NCBI RefSeq assembly: GCF_009391885.1
Contig: NZ_VZII01000002.1
Span: 1-64,000 of the forward strand
Length of the DNA stretch: 64,000 bases
Origin: Pseudomonas sp. MN1F
GTDB lineage: Bacteria > Pseudomonadota > Gammaproteobacteria > Pseudomonadales > Pseudomonadaceae
Reading direction: 5' to 3'
Shown here: positions 28,211 through 37,044 of the stretch, piece by piece
How the letters are laid out: each line of letters begins with the position of its first letter
Position numbering within the stretch: position 1 is the stretch's first letter
Notes under the pieces: model-generated
What the model saw: only the letters and a program-made list of their open reading frames with translations
The model's database searches: none
What the model was told of the DNA's origin: nothing
Translations under genes and position numbers: made by a program

Positions 28211-28254
28211 ACATGTCCTCCTTGAACCTTGGGCATGGACAACGACATACTGAT

Positions 28255-28284
28255 AAAAAAAGCCGCACAGTTTCCTGTGCGGCT
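28255..28284 (-). terminator. Intrinsic terminator after creatinase
   Basis: On the minus strand AGCCGCACAG, short loop, CTGTGCGGCT and six T. It lies eight bases past the creatinase stop and before the MFS gene. Confidence 0.85.
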
Positions 28285-28291
28285 TGCTCGG

Positions 28292-29503
28292 TTACTTCTT
28301 GATGATGTTGTGTTCTGGGCCGTATGGGAACTTGGTGATGTTTTCAGCGCCGTTTTCATTGACGATCAGAATATCATGCTCGCGGTAACCACCCGCACCC
28401 GGCAGCCCTTCGGGCAGCATGATCATCGGCTCGATGGACACGACCATGCCAGGTTCCAGCAAGGTGTCGATGTCTTCGCGCAGCTCAAGACCAGCTTCAC
28501 GGCCGTAATAATGGCTCAGGGTGCCGAACGAATGGCCATAACCGAAGGTGCGGTATTGCAGCAAGTCGTGCTCGAGGAAAATCTCGTTCAACTGATGGGC
28601 AATATCGCTGCAACGCATGCCTGGCTTGATCAGCTTCAGTCCGGCCTCGTGGACCTTGACGTTGACCTCCCACAGGCGCAGGTGCTCATCGGAGCAATGG
28701 TCGAGGAACAACGTGCGCTCCAGCGCGGTGTAGTAACCGGCGATCATCGGGAAGCAGTTGAGGCTCAGAATGTCGCCCTTATTGACCTTGCGAGAGGTTA
28801 CCGGGTTATGCGCGCCATCGGTGTTGATACCAGACTGGAACCAGGTCCAGGTGTCCATCAGTTCGGAATCGGGGAAAGTACGGGCAATTTCACGGACCAT
28901 GGCCTGGGTGGCATGCAGCGCCACTTCGTACTCAGGCACCTGGTCACGCAGAGCCTCAACCACCGCAGCACCACCGATATCGGCAACGCGGGCACCGTGA
29001 CGAATGATGGCGTGTTCTTCAGCCGACTTGATCATGCGCATGCGCATGCATGGCGCGGCGACGTCCACCAGCTCGGCCTGGGGATAACGGCTGGCCAATT
29101 TGTCGCGGTTGACCAGGTTCAAGTGGTCGAACTCGATCCCGATACGTCCGGCCTTGGGCAAGGCTTGTTGAATCGCGACAAAGTAGTTATCGCGCTGCCA
29201 GTCAGTGTAGATGATGTTTTCGGTGCCCACGGTACGCCGCCATGGCTGGCCACCGTCGATGTTAGCGCTGATCGACACCACGGCGTCCTGAGTCACCACC
29301 AGGGCATAAGGACGGCCAAACGAGCAATACAGGAAATCGCTGTAGTAGTTGATGTTGTGATAAGACGTGAAGACGGCGGCGTCGATATTGTTCTGGGCCA
29401 GATAGCTGCGCAACTTGGATTGACGGTTGGCGTATTCCTGGTGCGAGAACGTCGGCTTAACTTTTTCGCCGTTTTGAATCTGTATTGTTTTCGGCATTTG
29501 CAT
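28292..29503 (-). CDS. Creatinase (creatine amidinohydrolase)
   Basis: Hydrolyses creatine to sarcosine and urea. The product is 403 residues, the exact length of P. putida creatinase, and starts MQMPKTIQIQNGEKV. Active-site residues known for that enzyme are at the same numbers: F62 and R64 (CSFGRP), catalytic H232 (TDGAHNPV), E262 (YTALERT), R335 (YYGREAG) and E358 (SIEPMI). The fold is M24/pita-bread without the metal set of true aminopeptidases. The frame is open 83 codons upstream, but AAGGAG precedes this ATG and the length decides it. Creatininase lies 5 kb away on the other strand; no sarcosine oxidase is in the window. Confidence 0.96.
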   Translation of the reverse strand: MQMPKTIQIQNGEKVKPTFSHQEYANRQSKLRSYLAQNNIDAAVFTSYHNINYYSDFLYCSFGRPYALVVTQDAVVSISANIDGGQPWRRTVGTENIIYTDWQRDNYFVAIQQALPKAGRIGIEFDHLNLVNRDKLASRYPQAELVDVAAPCMRMRMIKSAEEHAIIRHGARVADIGGAAVVEALRDQVPEYEVALHATQAMVREIARTFPDSELMDTWTWFQSGINTDGAHNPVTSRKVNKGDILSLNCFPMIAGYYTALERTLFLDHCSDEHLRLWEVNVKVHEAGLKLIKPGMRCSDIAHQLNEIFLEHDLLQYRTFGYGHSFGTLSHYYGREAGLELREDIDTLLEPGMVVSIEPMIMLPEGLPGAGGYREHDILIVNENGAENITKFPYGPEHNIIKK

Positions 29504-29818
29504 GTCTTCACTCCTTGGTAGGTGATCAGTAGAGAGGCCCTGTTTTGGGTGCCACTGGAGATCATTCGAACAGATAAAAGGCGGCCTTTTTTGCGCGAAT
29601 CCGACCCCTAGATGATCAGATCCGCCTTGCTGTAAACGCCGCTGTGGAAAGGACAATATTGCCCGCCACTGCCGTACAGGCCTCGCTGCGGCAAGAACAG
29701 GCAGAGGTATAGATGAGGGGGAATGAAGGAGAGGAAACGCGCGATGTCGCACCCATTGCAGGCGCGGATCAATATAATTATCGAGGCAGGTTCAGCTCTG
29801 GTAGCGGGTGAACACGCG

Positions 29819-30211
29819 CTACGGGGACAACCGGGCAACGCTGATCAATTCGGCCAATTCGCCGACATCGAGCGTGCGGCAGGTCGGTTTGGTCAGCAGC
29901 GCCAGCGATTCGCGGACACTGTCGTCGGTACACAACTGCAATTCACTGCCAAGGCACAGAATCAGCACATCGAGGGGCTTGGCCTGGCTCAGTTGCAAGG
30001 TGGCCGCCACGATGCCATTGTTGGCCTTCAGCGGCTGGCCCTCAAGGCTCAGTATCTGCCATTCGCAGACCACGCAGCGGGCCACGTCGTTGGCTTGGCG
30101 CAAGGGTTCCAGCGCAGCGGCCAAGGCATAGAAATCGAACCCTTCGGCCAGCAGGAAGCCAATACGCACGGCGCTGGCCAGGTTTTCGCTGGTTTCAGTC
30201 AATTGCTGCAT
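29819..30211 (-). CDS. Truncated GlxA/DJ-1-type domain, no DNA-binding part
   Basis: 130 residues. AVRIGFLLAEGFDFYALAAA then LEPLRQANDVARC is the opening of the DJ-1/PfpI-like half of GlxA/CdhR/GbdR-type AraC regulators (compare GFLVIPNFTTIGFASAVETL in the intact regulator at 37045). It continues as ...PLDVLILCLGSELQL and stops before the nucleophile-elbow and HTH regions. It lies within the transporter-creatinase run, 86 bases after the ATPase gene. Either a decayed regulator or a small ligand-binding protein. The 315 bases between it and creatinase hold no other gene. Confidence 0.5.
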   Translation of the reverse strand: MQQLTETSENLASAVRIGFLLAEGFDFYALAAALEPLRQANDVARCVVCEWQILSLEGQPLKANNGIVAATLQLSQAKPLDVLILCLGSELQLCTDDSVRESLALLTKPTCRTLDVGELAELISVARLSP

Positions 30212-30297
30212 GTACTGCCTCCTTCGGGTCAACTGGGCGTGGGTACGTCTACAATTGTCCACGCTGCCGCCCCTGCGCAGATGTCAGATATCGACCT

Positions 30298-31386
30298 CTA
30301 ATTGCCACGTAAAATCAGCGCCCGCGCATCGTCCCACCCGACATGCACCCTCTGCCCGCTCTTGAGCCCAAGTAGGTCGTAATCCGCGTACGGCTTCTGC
30401 ACTTGCAGTTCCAGCCCGTTGGCGGCTTCCAGGTATATGTTGACCATTGACCCAATGAATTCCTCCCCCATCACGGTACACGCCAGGCGGCTGGCTGTGG
30501 TCGGTTGCGCGGCGAGGTTGATATGTTCGGCACTGATGCACAGGGTGACCTCTTCCCCTACCGCAACAGATCGGTCTTCGGGCAAGCGTGCCAGAAAGCG
30601 ACCATACGCCGAGTCCAGTTGCACCAGCCCGGTGTCGTCGAAGCCAAGCACAACGCCGCCAAGCATGTTCTTGCCGCCGACGAACTCAGCGACAAAACGG
30701 TTGTGCGGTTCGAAGAAAATATCCTTGGGCGTGCCAATCTGCTCAACCCGGCCACGGCTCATGATCACCACGCGGTCAGCCATGGCGAAGGCTTCGGATT
30801 GGCTGTGGGTGACATAGACGAAGGTGATGCCAAGGTCCTTCTGCAACCCAGTCAACACCGCCTGCATGCGCACGCTCAAGTGCGCATCGAGGGCACTGAG
30901 CGGTTCGTCCAGCAGCAGTATCGGGGGCTCGGTGACCAGTGAACGCGCCAGCGCCACCCGCTGCCGTTGCCCGCCAGAAAGCATGCTGATATCACGGTTG
31001 GCAAACTCGCCCAGGTCCAGGCGCTCTAGCCAGTGCAGGGCTTTTTTGCGCCGTTCAGCTTTGCCCATGCCGCGCATGCGCAAACCGAACTCAACGTTTT
31101 CAAGCACGCTCAGAAAGGGGAACAGCGCCAGGTTCTGCCACACCAGCGGGGTGTCCCTTTGCCAGGAATACAGGTCGTTGACGCGCTCGCCGTTCAAGCG
31201 AATTTCACCGCTGCTGGGCTTGTCGAGCCCGGCAAGCATGCGCAGCGTGGTGGTTTTACCACAGCCACTGGAGCCCATGATCGCGACGAACTCGCCCTTG
31301 TAGATTTCCAGGTTCATCGGTTCGACAGCGACGTAACTGCCGAAGTGTTTGGTCACGTTATCGAATACCACTAACGGTTGAGTCAT
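30298..31386 (-). CDS. ABC transporter ATP-binding protein, PotA type
   Basis: 362 residues. Walker A is GSSGCGKTTTLRML, Q-loop in TPLVWQNLALFPFLSV, signature LSGGQRQRVALARSL, Walker B ILLLDEPLSALD and H-loop VYVTHSQSEAFAMADRV. A TOBE domain lies at the C-terminus. Start chosen at MTQPLVV, which has AGGAGC before it. It energises the importer made by the three genes upstream. The subunit is of the spermidine/putrescine group; in this neighbourhood creatine or creatinine is the likely cargo. Confidence 0.92.
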   Translation of the reverse strand: MTQPLVVFDNVTKHFGSYVAVEPMNLEIYKGEFVAIMGSSGCGKTTTLRMLAGLDKPSSGEIRLNGERVNDLYSWQRDTPLVWQNLALFPFLSVLENVEFGLRMRGMGKAERRKKALHWLERLDLGEFANRDISMLSGGQRQRVALARSLVTEPPILLLDEPLSALDAHLSVRMQAVLTGLQKDLGITFVYVTHSQSEAFAMADRVVIMSRGRVEQIGTPKDIFFEPHNRFVAEFVGGKNMLGGVVLGFDDTGLVQLDSAYGRFLARLPEDRSVAVGEEVTLCISAEHINLAAQPTTASRLACTVMGEEFIGSMVNIYLEAANGLELQVQKPYADYDLLGLKSGQRVHVGWDDARALILRGN

Positions 31387-31414
31387 GGGGAGCTCCTGCG
31401 TCGGCATGGGATGT

Positions 31415-32224
31415 TCAGCTTTTTTTGCCGTCAGCCGGTTTCTTCTGCCGGCGCATGAGCAAAACCTGGGCAACGATCGTCAGCGTGATCGTGGTGATGA
31501 AAACGATCGTGCCTATCGCATTGATGGTCGGGCTGACCTGCCCTTGCAAAGTATTGAGGATGCGCACCGGGACTGTCTCGTTAAGGCCCGAAACGAACCA
31601 GGCCACCGCGAACTCGTCGAACGACACGGCCATGGTCACGAACAGTGCGGCGAAAATGCTCGGGGCGGTGAACGGCAGGATCACGTAGCGCATGGCCTGC
31701 CATTGGCTGGCGCTCAGGTTCCAGGCGGCGGCCTCCAGTTGCGGGTCCATCTGCGCCAGGCGCATGCGAATCACCGCCATGGCGAATGGTGAGCACATGA
31801 CGATGTGGCAGATCATGACGGCATACAGCTCGCCGGACAGGCCGATTCGCGACAAGAACGCGAGCATCGCCAGGCCCAGAATCACCACCGGAATGGTAGG
31901 AGGCAGCAGTGCCAATGCCATGTACACCGACTTGCCAAAAAAGTGATAACGAAAGTCGGTATAGGCGGCAGTGAAGCCCAGCAGCGTGGAAACCAGCGAT
32001 ACCACCACACCGACGACCAGGCTGTTGTTGAAGGCTTGCCAGACTTGCGGGTCGGCGGCAATCGCTTCGTACCAGCGCAAACTGAAGCCACCCAGGGGCA
32101 AGGATGGGAAGCGGTCGACGTTGAAGGAAAACACGAAGCTGCCAATGATAGGCGTGAGGATGAACAAGAACACCAGGACGACGAAGCTGCGCAGCATGAA
32201 GTTGATGACACGGTGTTCGTTCAT
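31415..32224 (-). CDS. ABC transporter permease, PotC type
   Basis: 269 residues, six membrane spans, with the EAA-loop segment near EAAAWNLSASQWQAMRYVIL (about 165-185) that docks on the ATPase. It overlaps the preceding permease gene by four bases (ATGA). The C-terminal tail RRQKKPADGKKS is strongly basic. Partner of the PotB-type permease in the inner membrane. Confidence 0.92.
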   Translation of the reverse strand: MNEHRVINFMLRSFVVLVFLFILTPIIGSFVFSFNVDRFPSLPLGGFSLRWYEAIAADPQVWQAFNNSLVVGVVVSLVSTLLGFTAAYTDFRYHFFGKSVYMALALLPPTIPVVILGLAMLAFLSRIGLSGELYAVMICHIVMCSPFAMAVIRMRLAQMDPQLEAAAWNLSASQWQAMRYVILPFTAPSIFAALFVTMAVSFDEFAVAWFVSGLNETVPVRILNTLQGQVSPTINAIGTIVFITTITLTIVAQVLLMRRQKKPADGKKS

Positions 32225-33138
32225 GCGCGCCTCCTATAGGCGTGGCGAACCATCAGGAACGCCGTGGCCAGCAAGGTCACGATCATCGTCGTGGCAATAA
32301 CCGCCGCGCGTGGCCATTGCTGCCCCGATTTGGTCGTGTCGGTAATCAGGGTGCTCAAGGTTGGTGGTTGGCCGCCCCCCAGATAGAGCGGGCTGACAAA
32401 GTCACCGAAGGTCATGATGAAACAGAACAGTGCGGCGATGACGATGCCGACCCGCGCCGATGGAATCACTACCCCAAATACCGTGCGCAGACGGCCCGCG
32501 CGCAAGTTGTGGGCAGCTTCGATCAGCGTGCGGTCGATGTACATGAGGCTGAACAACTGCAGCAACACCACCAGCGGCAGGCACAGGGTGAAGTAACCCA
32601 CATAGCTACCAAAACTGGTATTGAGCAAGGGCAACGGCCCAATCCCCAGCAACGCCAGGGCGCTATTGAGCAGCCCCTGGTCACTGAGAAAGACTTGCCA
32701 GGAATAGGTGCGCACTAGGTAACTGGTAAAAAATGGCGTGATCAACAACAGCACCAACCATTGCCGGGTCGATTCGCGGAACTTGAAGGCAATGGTATAG
32801 GCGCACGGAAAGGCTACGGCACTGATCAGCACACTGGCCCCCGCCGCCATCGCCCAGGTGTGCAAGTAGGCATCCCAGAAGTACTCGCGGCTGAACAGGT
32901 ACTTCCAGTTCAGCCACTCGAACGCAGGGACCATGCGAAAGTTGCGCACCAGCCAAAAACTGATGGTCAGCAGAAACAGCAAGGGCGCTACAAAAAACAG
33001 TAACTGCCAGACCAGTATCGGCAGCGACAGGATCAGCCCATACCCCGGTAAGCGCCAGGTGCGCTTGCCGAACTGCCCACGCGTGCGTGCAGGCTCCTCA
33101 CTGGCGGGCAGTGGGGGCGATAGCTTGTTCGAAATCAT
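32221..33138 (-). CDS. ABC transporter permease, PotB type
   Basis: 305 residues with six spans and the EAA-loop segment EAAHNLRAGRLRTVFGVVIP near residue 215. A long N-terminal tail of about 30 polar residues precedes the first span. It follows the binding-protein gene after 24 bases and forms the heteromeric channel with the next gene. Confidence 0.92.
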   Translation of the reverse strand: MISNKLSPPLPASEEPARTRGQFGKRTWRLPGYGLILSLPILVWQLLFFVAPLLFLLTISFWLVRNFRMVPAFEWLNWKYLFSREYFWDAYLHTWAMAAGASVLISAVAFPCAYTIAFKFRESTRQWLVLLLITPFFTSYLVRTYSWQVFLSDQGLLNSALALLGIGPLPLLNTSFGSYVGYFTLCLPLVVLLQLFSLMYIDRTLIEAAHNLRAGRLRTVFGVVIPSARVGIVIAALFCFIMTFGDFVSPLYLGGGQPPTLSTLITDTTKSGQQWPRAAVIATTMIVTLLATAFLMVRHAYRRRA

Positions 33139-33162
33139 TACGCCGCTCCTGTGTAGGCGCCA

Positions 33163-34290
33163 TCAAGCGCCCTTGTACTGCGACCAGAAGTCGTTCCAGT
33201 CCTCCAGGCTCTGCTGCATGGGGAGCGCGCGATACTGAATACGCCCCTCGCGGATGTCGTCCATGACATTGCGCTGGCCCAGTACCATGCCTTGGCGTCT
33301 GGCTTCGGCAAGGTCGGTCTTGTTCAGCAACTCCCAGCCGCGCTTATTGGGAATCAGCGCCGGGTAAGCCTCCATCTTCGCCGACTTCACCTGGCCTTCA
33401 GGGGAGGTGATGTATTGAATGAACTTCTTCGCAAGTTCCGGGCTGCGGGCTTTCTTGGCGATGCAATAAGACTCGGTCCATTGCAGGCCGCCCTCCTCGG
33501 GTATCACTGTTTTTACCGGTGCCCCGGCACGCTGCAAGACCCCGGTAATCCAGTCGCCAATGCCACACATCGCGTGGATCTGGCCGTTTTTCAGGGAGGA
33601 GAAGGTACCGCCATAATCGAAGAACCCGGCCACTTGTCCGCGTAGGCTCATGGTTTTGTCCTGGAGCCTCTTCCAGTGCGCCGCGTCGATGTCGTAGGGC
33701 AGCCTGTTGCCATTGAGCAAACTGATCTGGCCCAGGTTTGGCAGGTGCCAGTCGAAGTGGCCGACCTTGCCCTTGAGGCTATCGTCCCAGAACACCTGGT
33801 AGCTTTTCGCCTTGGACTCCGGCAGCAACTGGGTATTGAAGGCGATACCGAGAAAGCCGAAGCGGACCATGACCGAATACAGTTCATCGCCCTGCCAGTG
33901 CCCTGGAAAGTGCTGAAACTCTGGGTAGAAGTCATCGAAGGGATAATCGGCAGGGTCCAGTCGCTCGATATAGTCGGCGGCGTTGAGTTGTTGCACATAC
34001 TCGGCATCCGACAGGATCAGGTCGAAGGTGCCCGGTGGTGACTGCGAAATGAGCCCCAGCATGTTATCGCCGCCGGTGTAGTACTTGGCCCGCACCTTGA
34101 CCCCATGCTCGCGCTCGAAATCCGCGACGATGTCGGGCGCGGCGTGGCCTGCCCACGCCAGTATCACCAGTTCTTTTTCGGCTGCGGCAAAGGTTCTGTT
34201 CGGAAGTACCCCGGAGAGCGCCGCCACACCGGCCAAAATGCTGCTGTTCTTGATGAATGTACGGCGTGAAAAATCGGCGCGACGCGTCAT
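33163..34290 (-). CDS. Periplasmic substrate-binding protein, PotD type, Tat-exported
   Basis: 375 residues. The N-terminus MTRRADFSRRTFIKNSSILA carries a twin-arginine motif (S-R-R-T-F-I-K) followed by a hydrophobic stretch and a cut near NRTFA. This means export in folded form by Tat, unusual for PotD proteins. Mature part: LVILAWAGHAAPDIVADFER and HGVKVRAKYYTGGDNML, an SBP_bac_8 protein. First gene of the transporter operon, facing away from creatininase across a 316-base gap with two palindromes. Likely ligand creatine or creatinine, by context. Confidence 0.9.
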   Translation of the reverse strand: MTRRADFSRRTFIKNSSILAGVAALSGVLPNRTFAAAEKELVILAWAGHAAPDIVADFEREHGVKVRAKYYTGGDNMLGLISQSPPGTFDLILSDAEYVQQLNAADYIERLDPADYPFDDFYPEFQHFPGHWQGDELYSVMVRFGFLGIAFNTQLLPESKAKSYQVFWDDSLKGKVGHFDWHLPNLGQISLLNGNRLPYDIDAAHWKRLQDKTMSLRGQVAGFFDYGGTFSSLKNGQIHAMCGIGDWITGVLQRAGAPVKTVIPEEGGLQWTESYCIAKKARSPELAKKFIQYITSPEGQVKSAKMEAYPALIPNKRGWELLNKTDLAEARRQGMVLGQRNVMDDIREGRIQYRALPMQQSLEDWNDFWSQYKGA

Positions 34291-34606
34291 GGAGATACCC
34301 TCGGTAATCAAAAGTGCCTTGGCCCAGCCGCGCTTTCGCCCCGCTTCCCCAAGGTTTTCACCGCCTGTGTGATTACCGATTGCAGCAGATTGCCATCAGG
34401 GCAAGTTGTGTTTTTCCGACCTGTAATTTGTCAAATTCGCCCCCTGCCCCACCCGACCCACCTAGATCGCAGGTCCGTCAGCATTTGTCAAATTCAGGTC
34501 GGGAACTGACAAGTGAATGTCGTTGTGATCTGATCAAATCGTTGCATGTACTGGCTCGCTGCAAACGGACTACTTCAACGAATACAAGAATAAAGAGAGA
34601 TAACCG
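34291..34606. promoter_or_regulatory. Divergent promoter region of transporter and creatininase genes
   Basis: 316 bases. Two copies of AATTTG-T-CAAATT-like palindromes are centred at 34431 (perfect, 34425-34437) and 34488 (34483-34493). They lie inside a larger mirror arrangement: GACCTG before the first (34419-34424) and CAGGTC after the second (34496-34501). The copies are 57 bases apart, about 5.5 helical turns. They are candidate operators for the GlxA/AraC or PucR regulator of the island. Confidence 0.6.
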
Positions 34607-35389
34607 ATGAACGAAAGCGTAGTGGTTGGCGAACTCACCTGGCCTGAGTACGCACAGAAGGTAGCTTCCGGCAGCACGATTTTCTTGCCGGTGGGCGCCT
34701 TGGAGCAGCACGGTCATCACATGTGCATGGAGGTGGATGTGCTATTGCCTACCGCCCTGTGCAAGGCAGTAGCGCGAGAAGTCGACGGCTTGGTGTTACC
34801 CGCCTTGGCCTATGGCTACAAGTCACAACAGAAGTCGGGAGGTGGCAACCACTTTCCCGGCACCACCAGCCTGGATGGCGCAACGCTGACCCATACCATC
34901 CAGGACATCATCCGCGAACTCGCCCGGCATGGGGCGCGCAAGCTGGTCTTGATGAATGGCCATTATGAAAACTCGATGTTCATCGTCGAAGGCATCGACC
35001 TGGCGCTGCGCGAACTGCGTTATGGCGGTATCACCGATTTCAAGGTGGTCGTTCTGTCCTACTGGGATTTCGTCAACGCGCCGGCGGTCATCGAAGAGCT
35101 CTACCCCGAAGGTTTCCTCGGCTGGGACATCGAACACGGTGGCGTTTTCGAAACTTCACTGATGCTGGCCCTGCACCCTGAAAAGGTCGACCTGAGCCGC
35201 GCCGTCGACCACCCTCCGGCAAAATTCCCACCTTACGATGTCTTCCCCATCATCCCTGAACGCACCCCCGCCTGCGGAACGCTTTCCTCGCCTAAGGGCG
35301 CCAACCGAGAAAAAGGCGAGTTGATTCTGCGAGTTTGCGTAGAGGGCATTAGCAGCGCTGTGCGGGAGGCCTTCGACCTGCAGAAATAA
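34607..35389 (+). CDS. crnA: Creatininase (creatinine amidohydrolase)
   Basis: Interconverts creatinine and creatine by opening the lactam. The 260-residue product matches the Pseudomonas creatininase pattern throughout. Metal ligands lie in GALEQHGHHMCMEVDVL (E, H and D near residues 33-44) and MNGHYEN (H and E near 119-121), with SGGGNHFPGTTSLDGATLT and GWDIEHGGVFETSLML. It normally binds two divalent ions (Zn/Mn) and is a hexamer in the cytosol. Downstream, 73 bases on, is an amino-acid permease in the same direction. With creatinase it gives creatinine to sarcosine plus urea. Confidence 0.96.
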   Translation: MNESVVVGELTWPEYAQKVASGSTIFLPVGALEQHGHHMCMEVDVLLPTALCKAVAREVDGLVLPALAYGYKSQQKSGGGNHFPGTTSLDGATLTHTIQDIIRELARHGARKLVLMNGHYENSMFIVEGIDLALRELRYGGITDFKVVVLSYWDFVNAPAVIEELYPEGFLGWDIEHGGVFETSLMLALHPEKVDLSRAVDHPPAKFPPYDVFPIIPERTPACGTLSSPKGANREKGELILRVCVEGISSAVREAFDLQK

Positions 35390-35462
35390 CACCGATCTCC
35401 AGCCCAGAGCAGCACCGCCGTTCGCAGTTCACCCTCCCTCAAGAATAAAAAGGGTAATTAGC

Positions 35463-36848
35463 ATGTCCAGCAACTCAACTCTGGCCCCCGGCCTCAAGCA
35501 GCGCCACGTCACCATGTTGTCAATCGCCGGCGCTATTGGCGCCGGCCTCTTCATCGGCTCGGGGCATGCCATTGCTGCAGCCGGTCCTGCGGCAATTCTC
35601 GCGTACATCATGTCTGGCACACTGGTCGTTCTGGTCATGCGCATGCTCGGAGAAATGGCGGTGGCCTCGCCAGATACCGGGTCATTCTCCACCTACGCCG
35701 AGCGCGCAATGGGACGTACAGCAGGCTTTACCATTGGCTGGCTGTACTGGTGGTTCTGGGTGCTGGTCATTCCAATCGAAGCCATTGCAGCAGCGGCCAT
35801 TCTGCATGCCTGGTTCCCTGCGATAGAAACCTGGGAATTCGCACTGGTGGTGACCGGTTTGCTGACCGTAACCAACCTGTTCAGTGTGGCGCGCTACGGT
35901 GAATTCGAGTTTTGGTTCGCGATGCTCAAGGTTATCGCGGTGCTAGGGTTCATTGCTCTGGGTGCATTGGCACTGACAGGCGCGCTGCCCGATATTTCAG
36001 TTAGCGGTGTGGTCAACCTGAGTCATGAGTTTGGTGGTTTCATGCCCAACGGCATGACCGCTGTCATCGGTGCCATGCTCACCACCGTGTTCAGTTTCAT
36101 GGGAACCGAAATTGTCACCATTGCCGCCGCCGAGTCGAAAAACCCCTCCAAGCAAATCACCCGTGCCACCAATTCCGTGGTGTGGCGAATGGGGATCTTC
36201 TACATCGTCTCGGTGTTCCTGATCATCTCCATCGTGCCCTGGAACGACCCCATGCTGGTGCAGGTCGGCTCCTATCAACGGGCCCTTGAGCTGATGAACA
36301 TCCCGCACGCCAAGATGATCGTCGATATCGTCGTGCTGATTGCCGTTGCCAGTTGCCTCAACTCGGCCATCTACACCGCATCGCGCATGGTCTATTCGCT
36401 GAGCAAGCGCGGTGACGGCCCTCGCGTTCTGCAGCGCACCTCAGCGGCGGGCGTGCCAGTGATTGCAGTGCTGGCCAGTACCGCAGTGGGCTTCTTGACC
36501 ACAGCACTCAATTACTTTGCTCCCGACGAGGTGTTTTCCTTCCTGCTGGCAAGTTCGGGGGCGGTAGCGCTTCTGGTCTATCTGGCAATCGCTGTTTCGC
36601 AATTGGTTCTGCGTAAACGGATGGATAGCCAAGGTACTGCGCTGGACTTCAAGATGTGGCTGTTCCCCTGGCTCAGCTACCTGGTCATCTTCTCCATCAT
36701 CAGTATCTTGACGATGATGCTGATGATGCCAGGGCATCGAATGGAAGTGGTGGCAACCGGTGCGCTGGCGTTGTCCATCGTCTGCATGAGCGCCATTTTC
36801 TCGTCTAGAAGGAGCACTTCGGCCACGGTGGCGAGCAAGCCTGCCTGA
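35463..36848 (+). CDS. APC-family amino-acid permease, GabP/AnsP type
   Basis: 461 residues, 12 spans. The family opening is LKQRHVTMLSIAGAIGAGLF then IGSGHAIAAAGPA. Later come FSFMGTEIVTIAAAESKNPS and ASCLNSAIYTASRM, the usual substrate-site helices. The AAT group carries GABA, proline, asparagine and similar. Here it probably imports creatinine, creatine or sarcosine; the choice cannot be made from sequence. Co-directional with creatininase and followed by a strong terminator. Confidence 0.9.
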   Translation: MSSNSTLAPGLKQRHVTMLSIAGAIGAGLFIGSGHAIAAAGPAAILAYIMSGTLVVLVMRMLGEMAVASPDTGSFSTYAERAMGRTAGFTIGWLYWWFWVLVIPIEAIAAAAILHAWFPAIETWEFALVVTGLLTVTNLFSVARYGEFEFWFAMLKVIAVLGFIALGALALTGALPDISVSGVVNLSHEFGGFMPNGMTAVIGAMLTTVFSFMGTEIVTIAAAESKNPSKQITRATNSVVWRMGIFYIVSVFLIISIVPWNDPMLVQVGSYQRALELMNIPHAKMIVDIVVLIAVASCLNSAIYTASRMVYSLSKRGDGPRVLQRTSAAGVPVIAVLASTAVGFLTTALNYFAPDEVFSFLLASSGAVALLVYLAIAVSQLVLRKRMDSQGTALDFKMWLFPWLSYLVIFSIISILTMMLMMPGHRMEVVATGALALSIVCMSAIFSSRRSTSATVASKPA

Positions 36849-36868
36849 CCAGGCCAACTCATTACCCA

Positions 36869-36902
36869 CCCTGCGAAGGCGTTACTTTCGCAGGGTTTTT
36901 TG
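36869..36902 (+). terminator. Intrinsic terminator after the permease
   Basis: CCCTGCGAA, nine-base loop, TTCGCAGGG followed by seven T. Confidence 0.88.
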
Positions 36903-37044
36903 CTTTTCGCCGGGGCACCTCCCAATGCTAAGGCACTGCGTGTACTATCACTCGGATAAATGCATCAACCTAAACATAATGAATTGCCGATTTACGACAA
37001 ACAGACGCAGAGCACGTCATTTTTGCATTCAAGGAGTCATATTG

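Noticed and set aside
28229..29521. 430-codon plus-strand frame opposite creatinase
   Set aside because: Antisense shadow; the minus strand encodes creatinase with all active-site residues.
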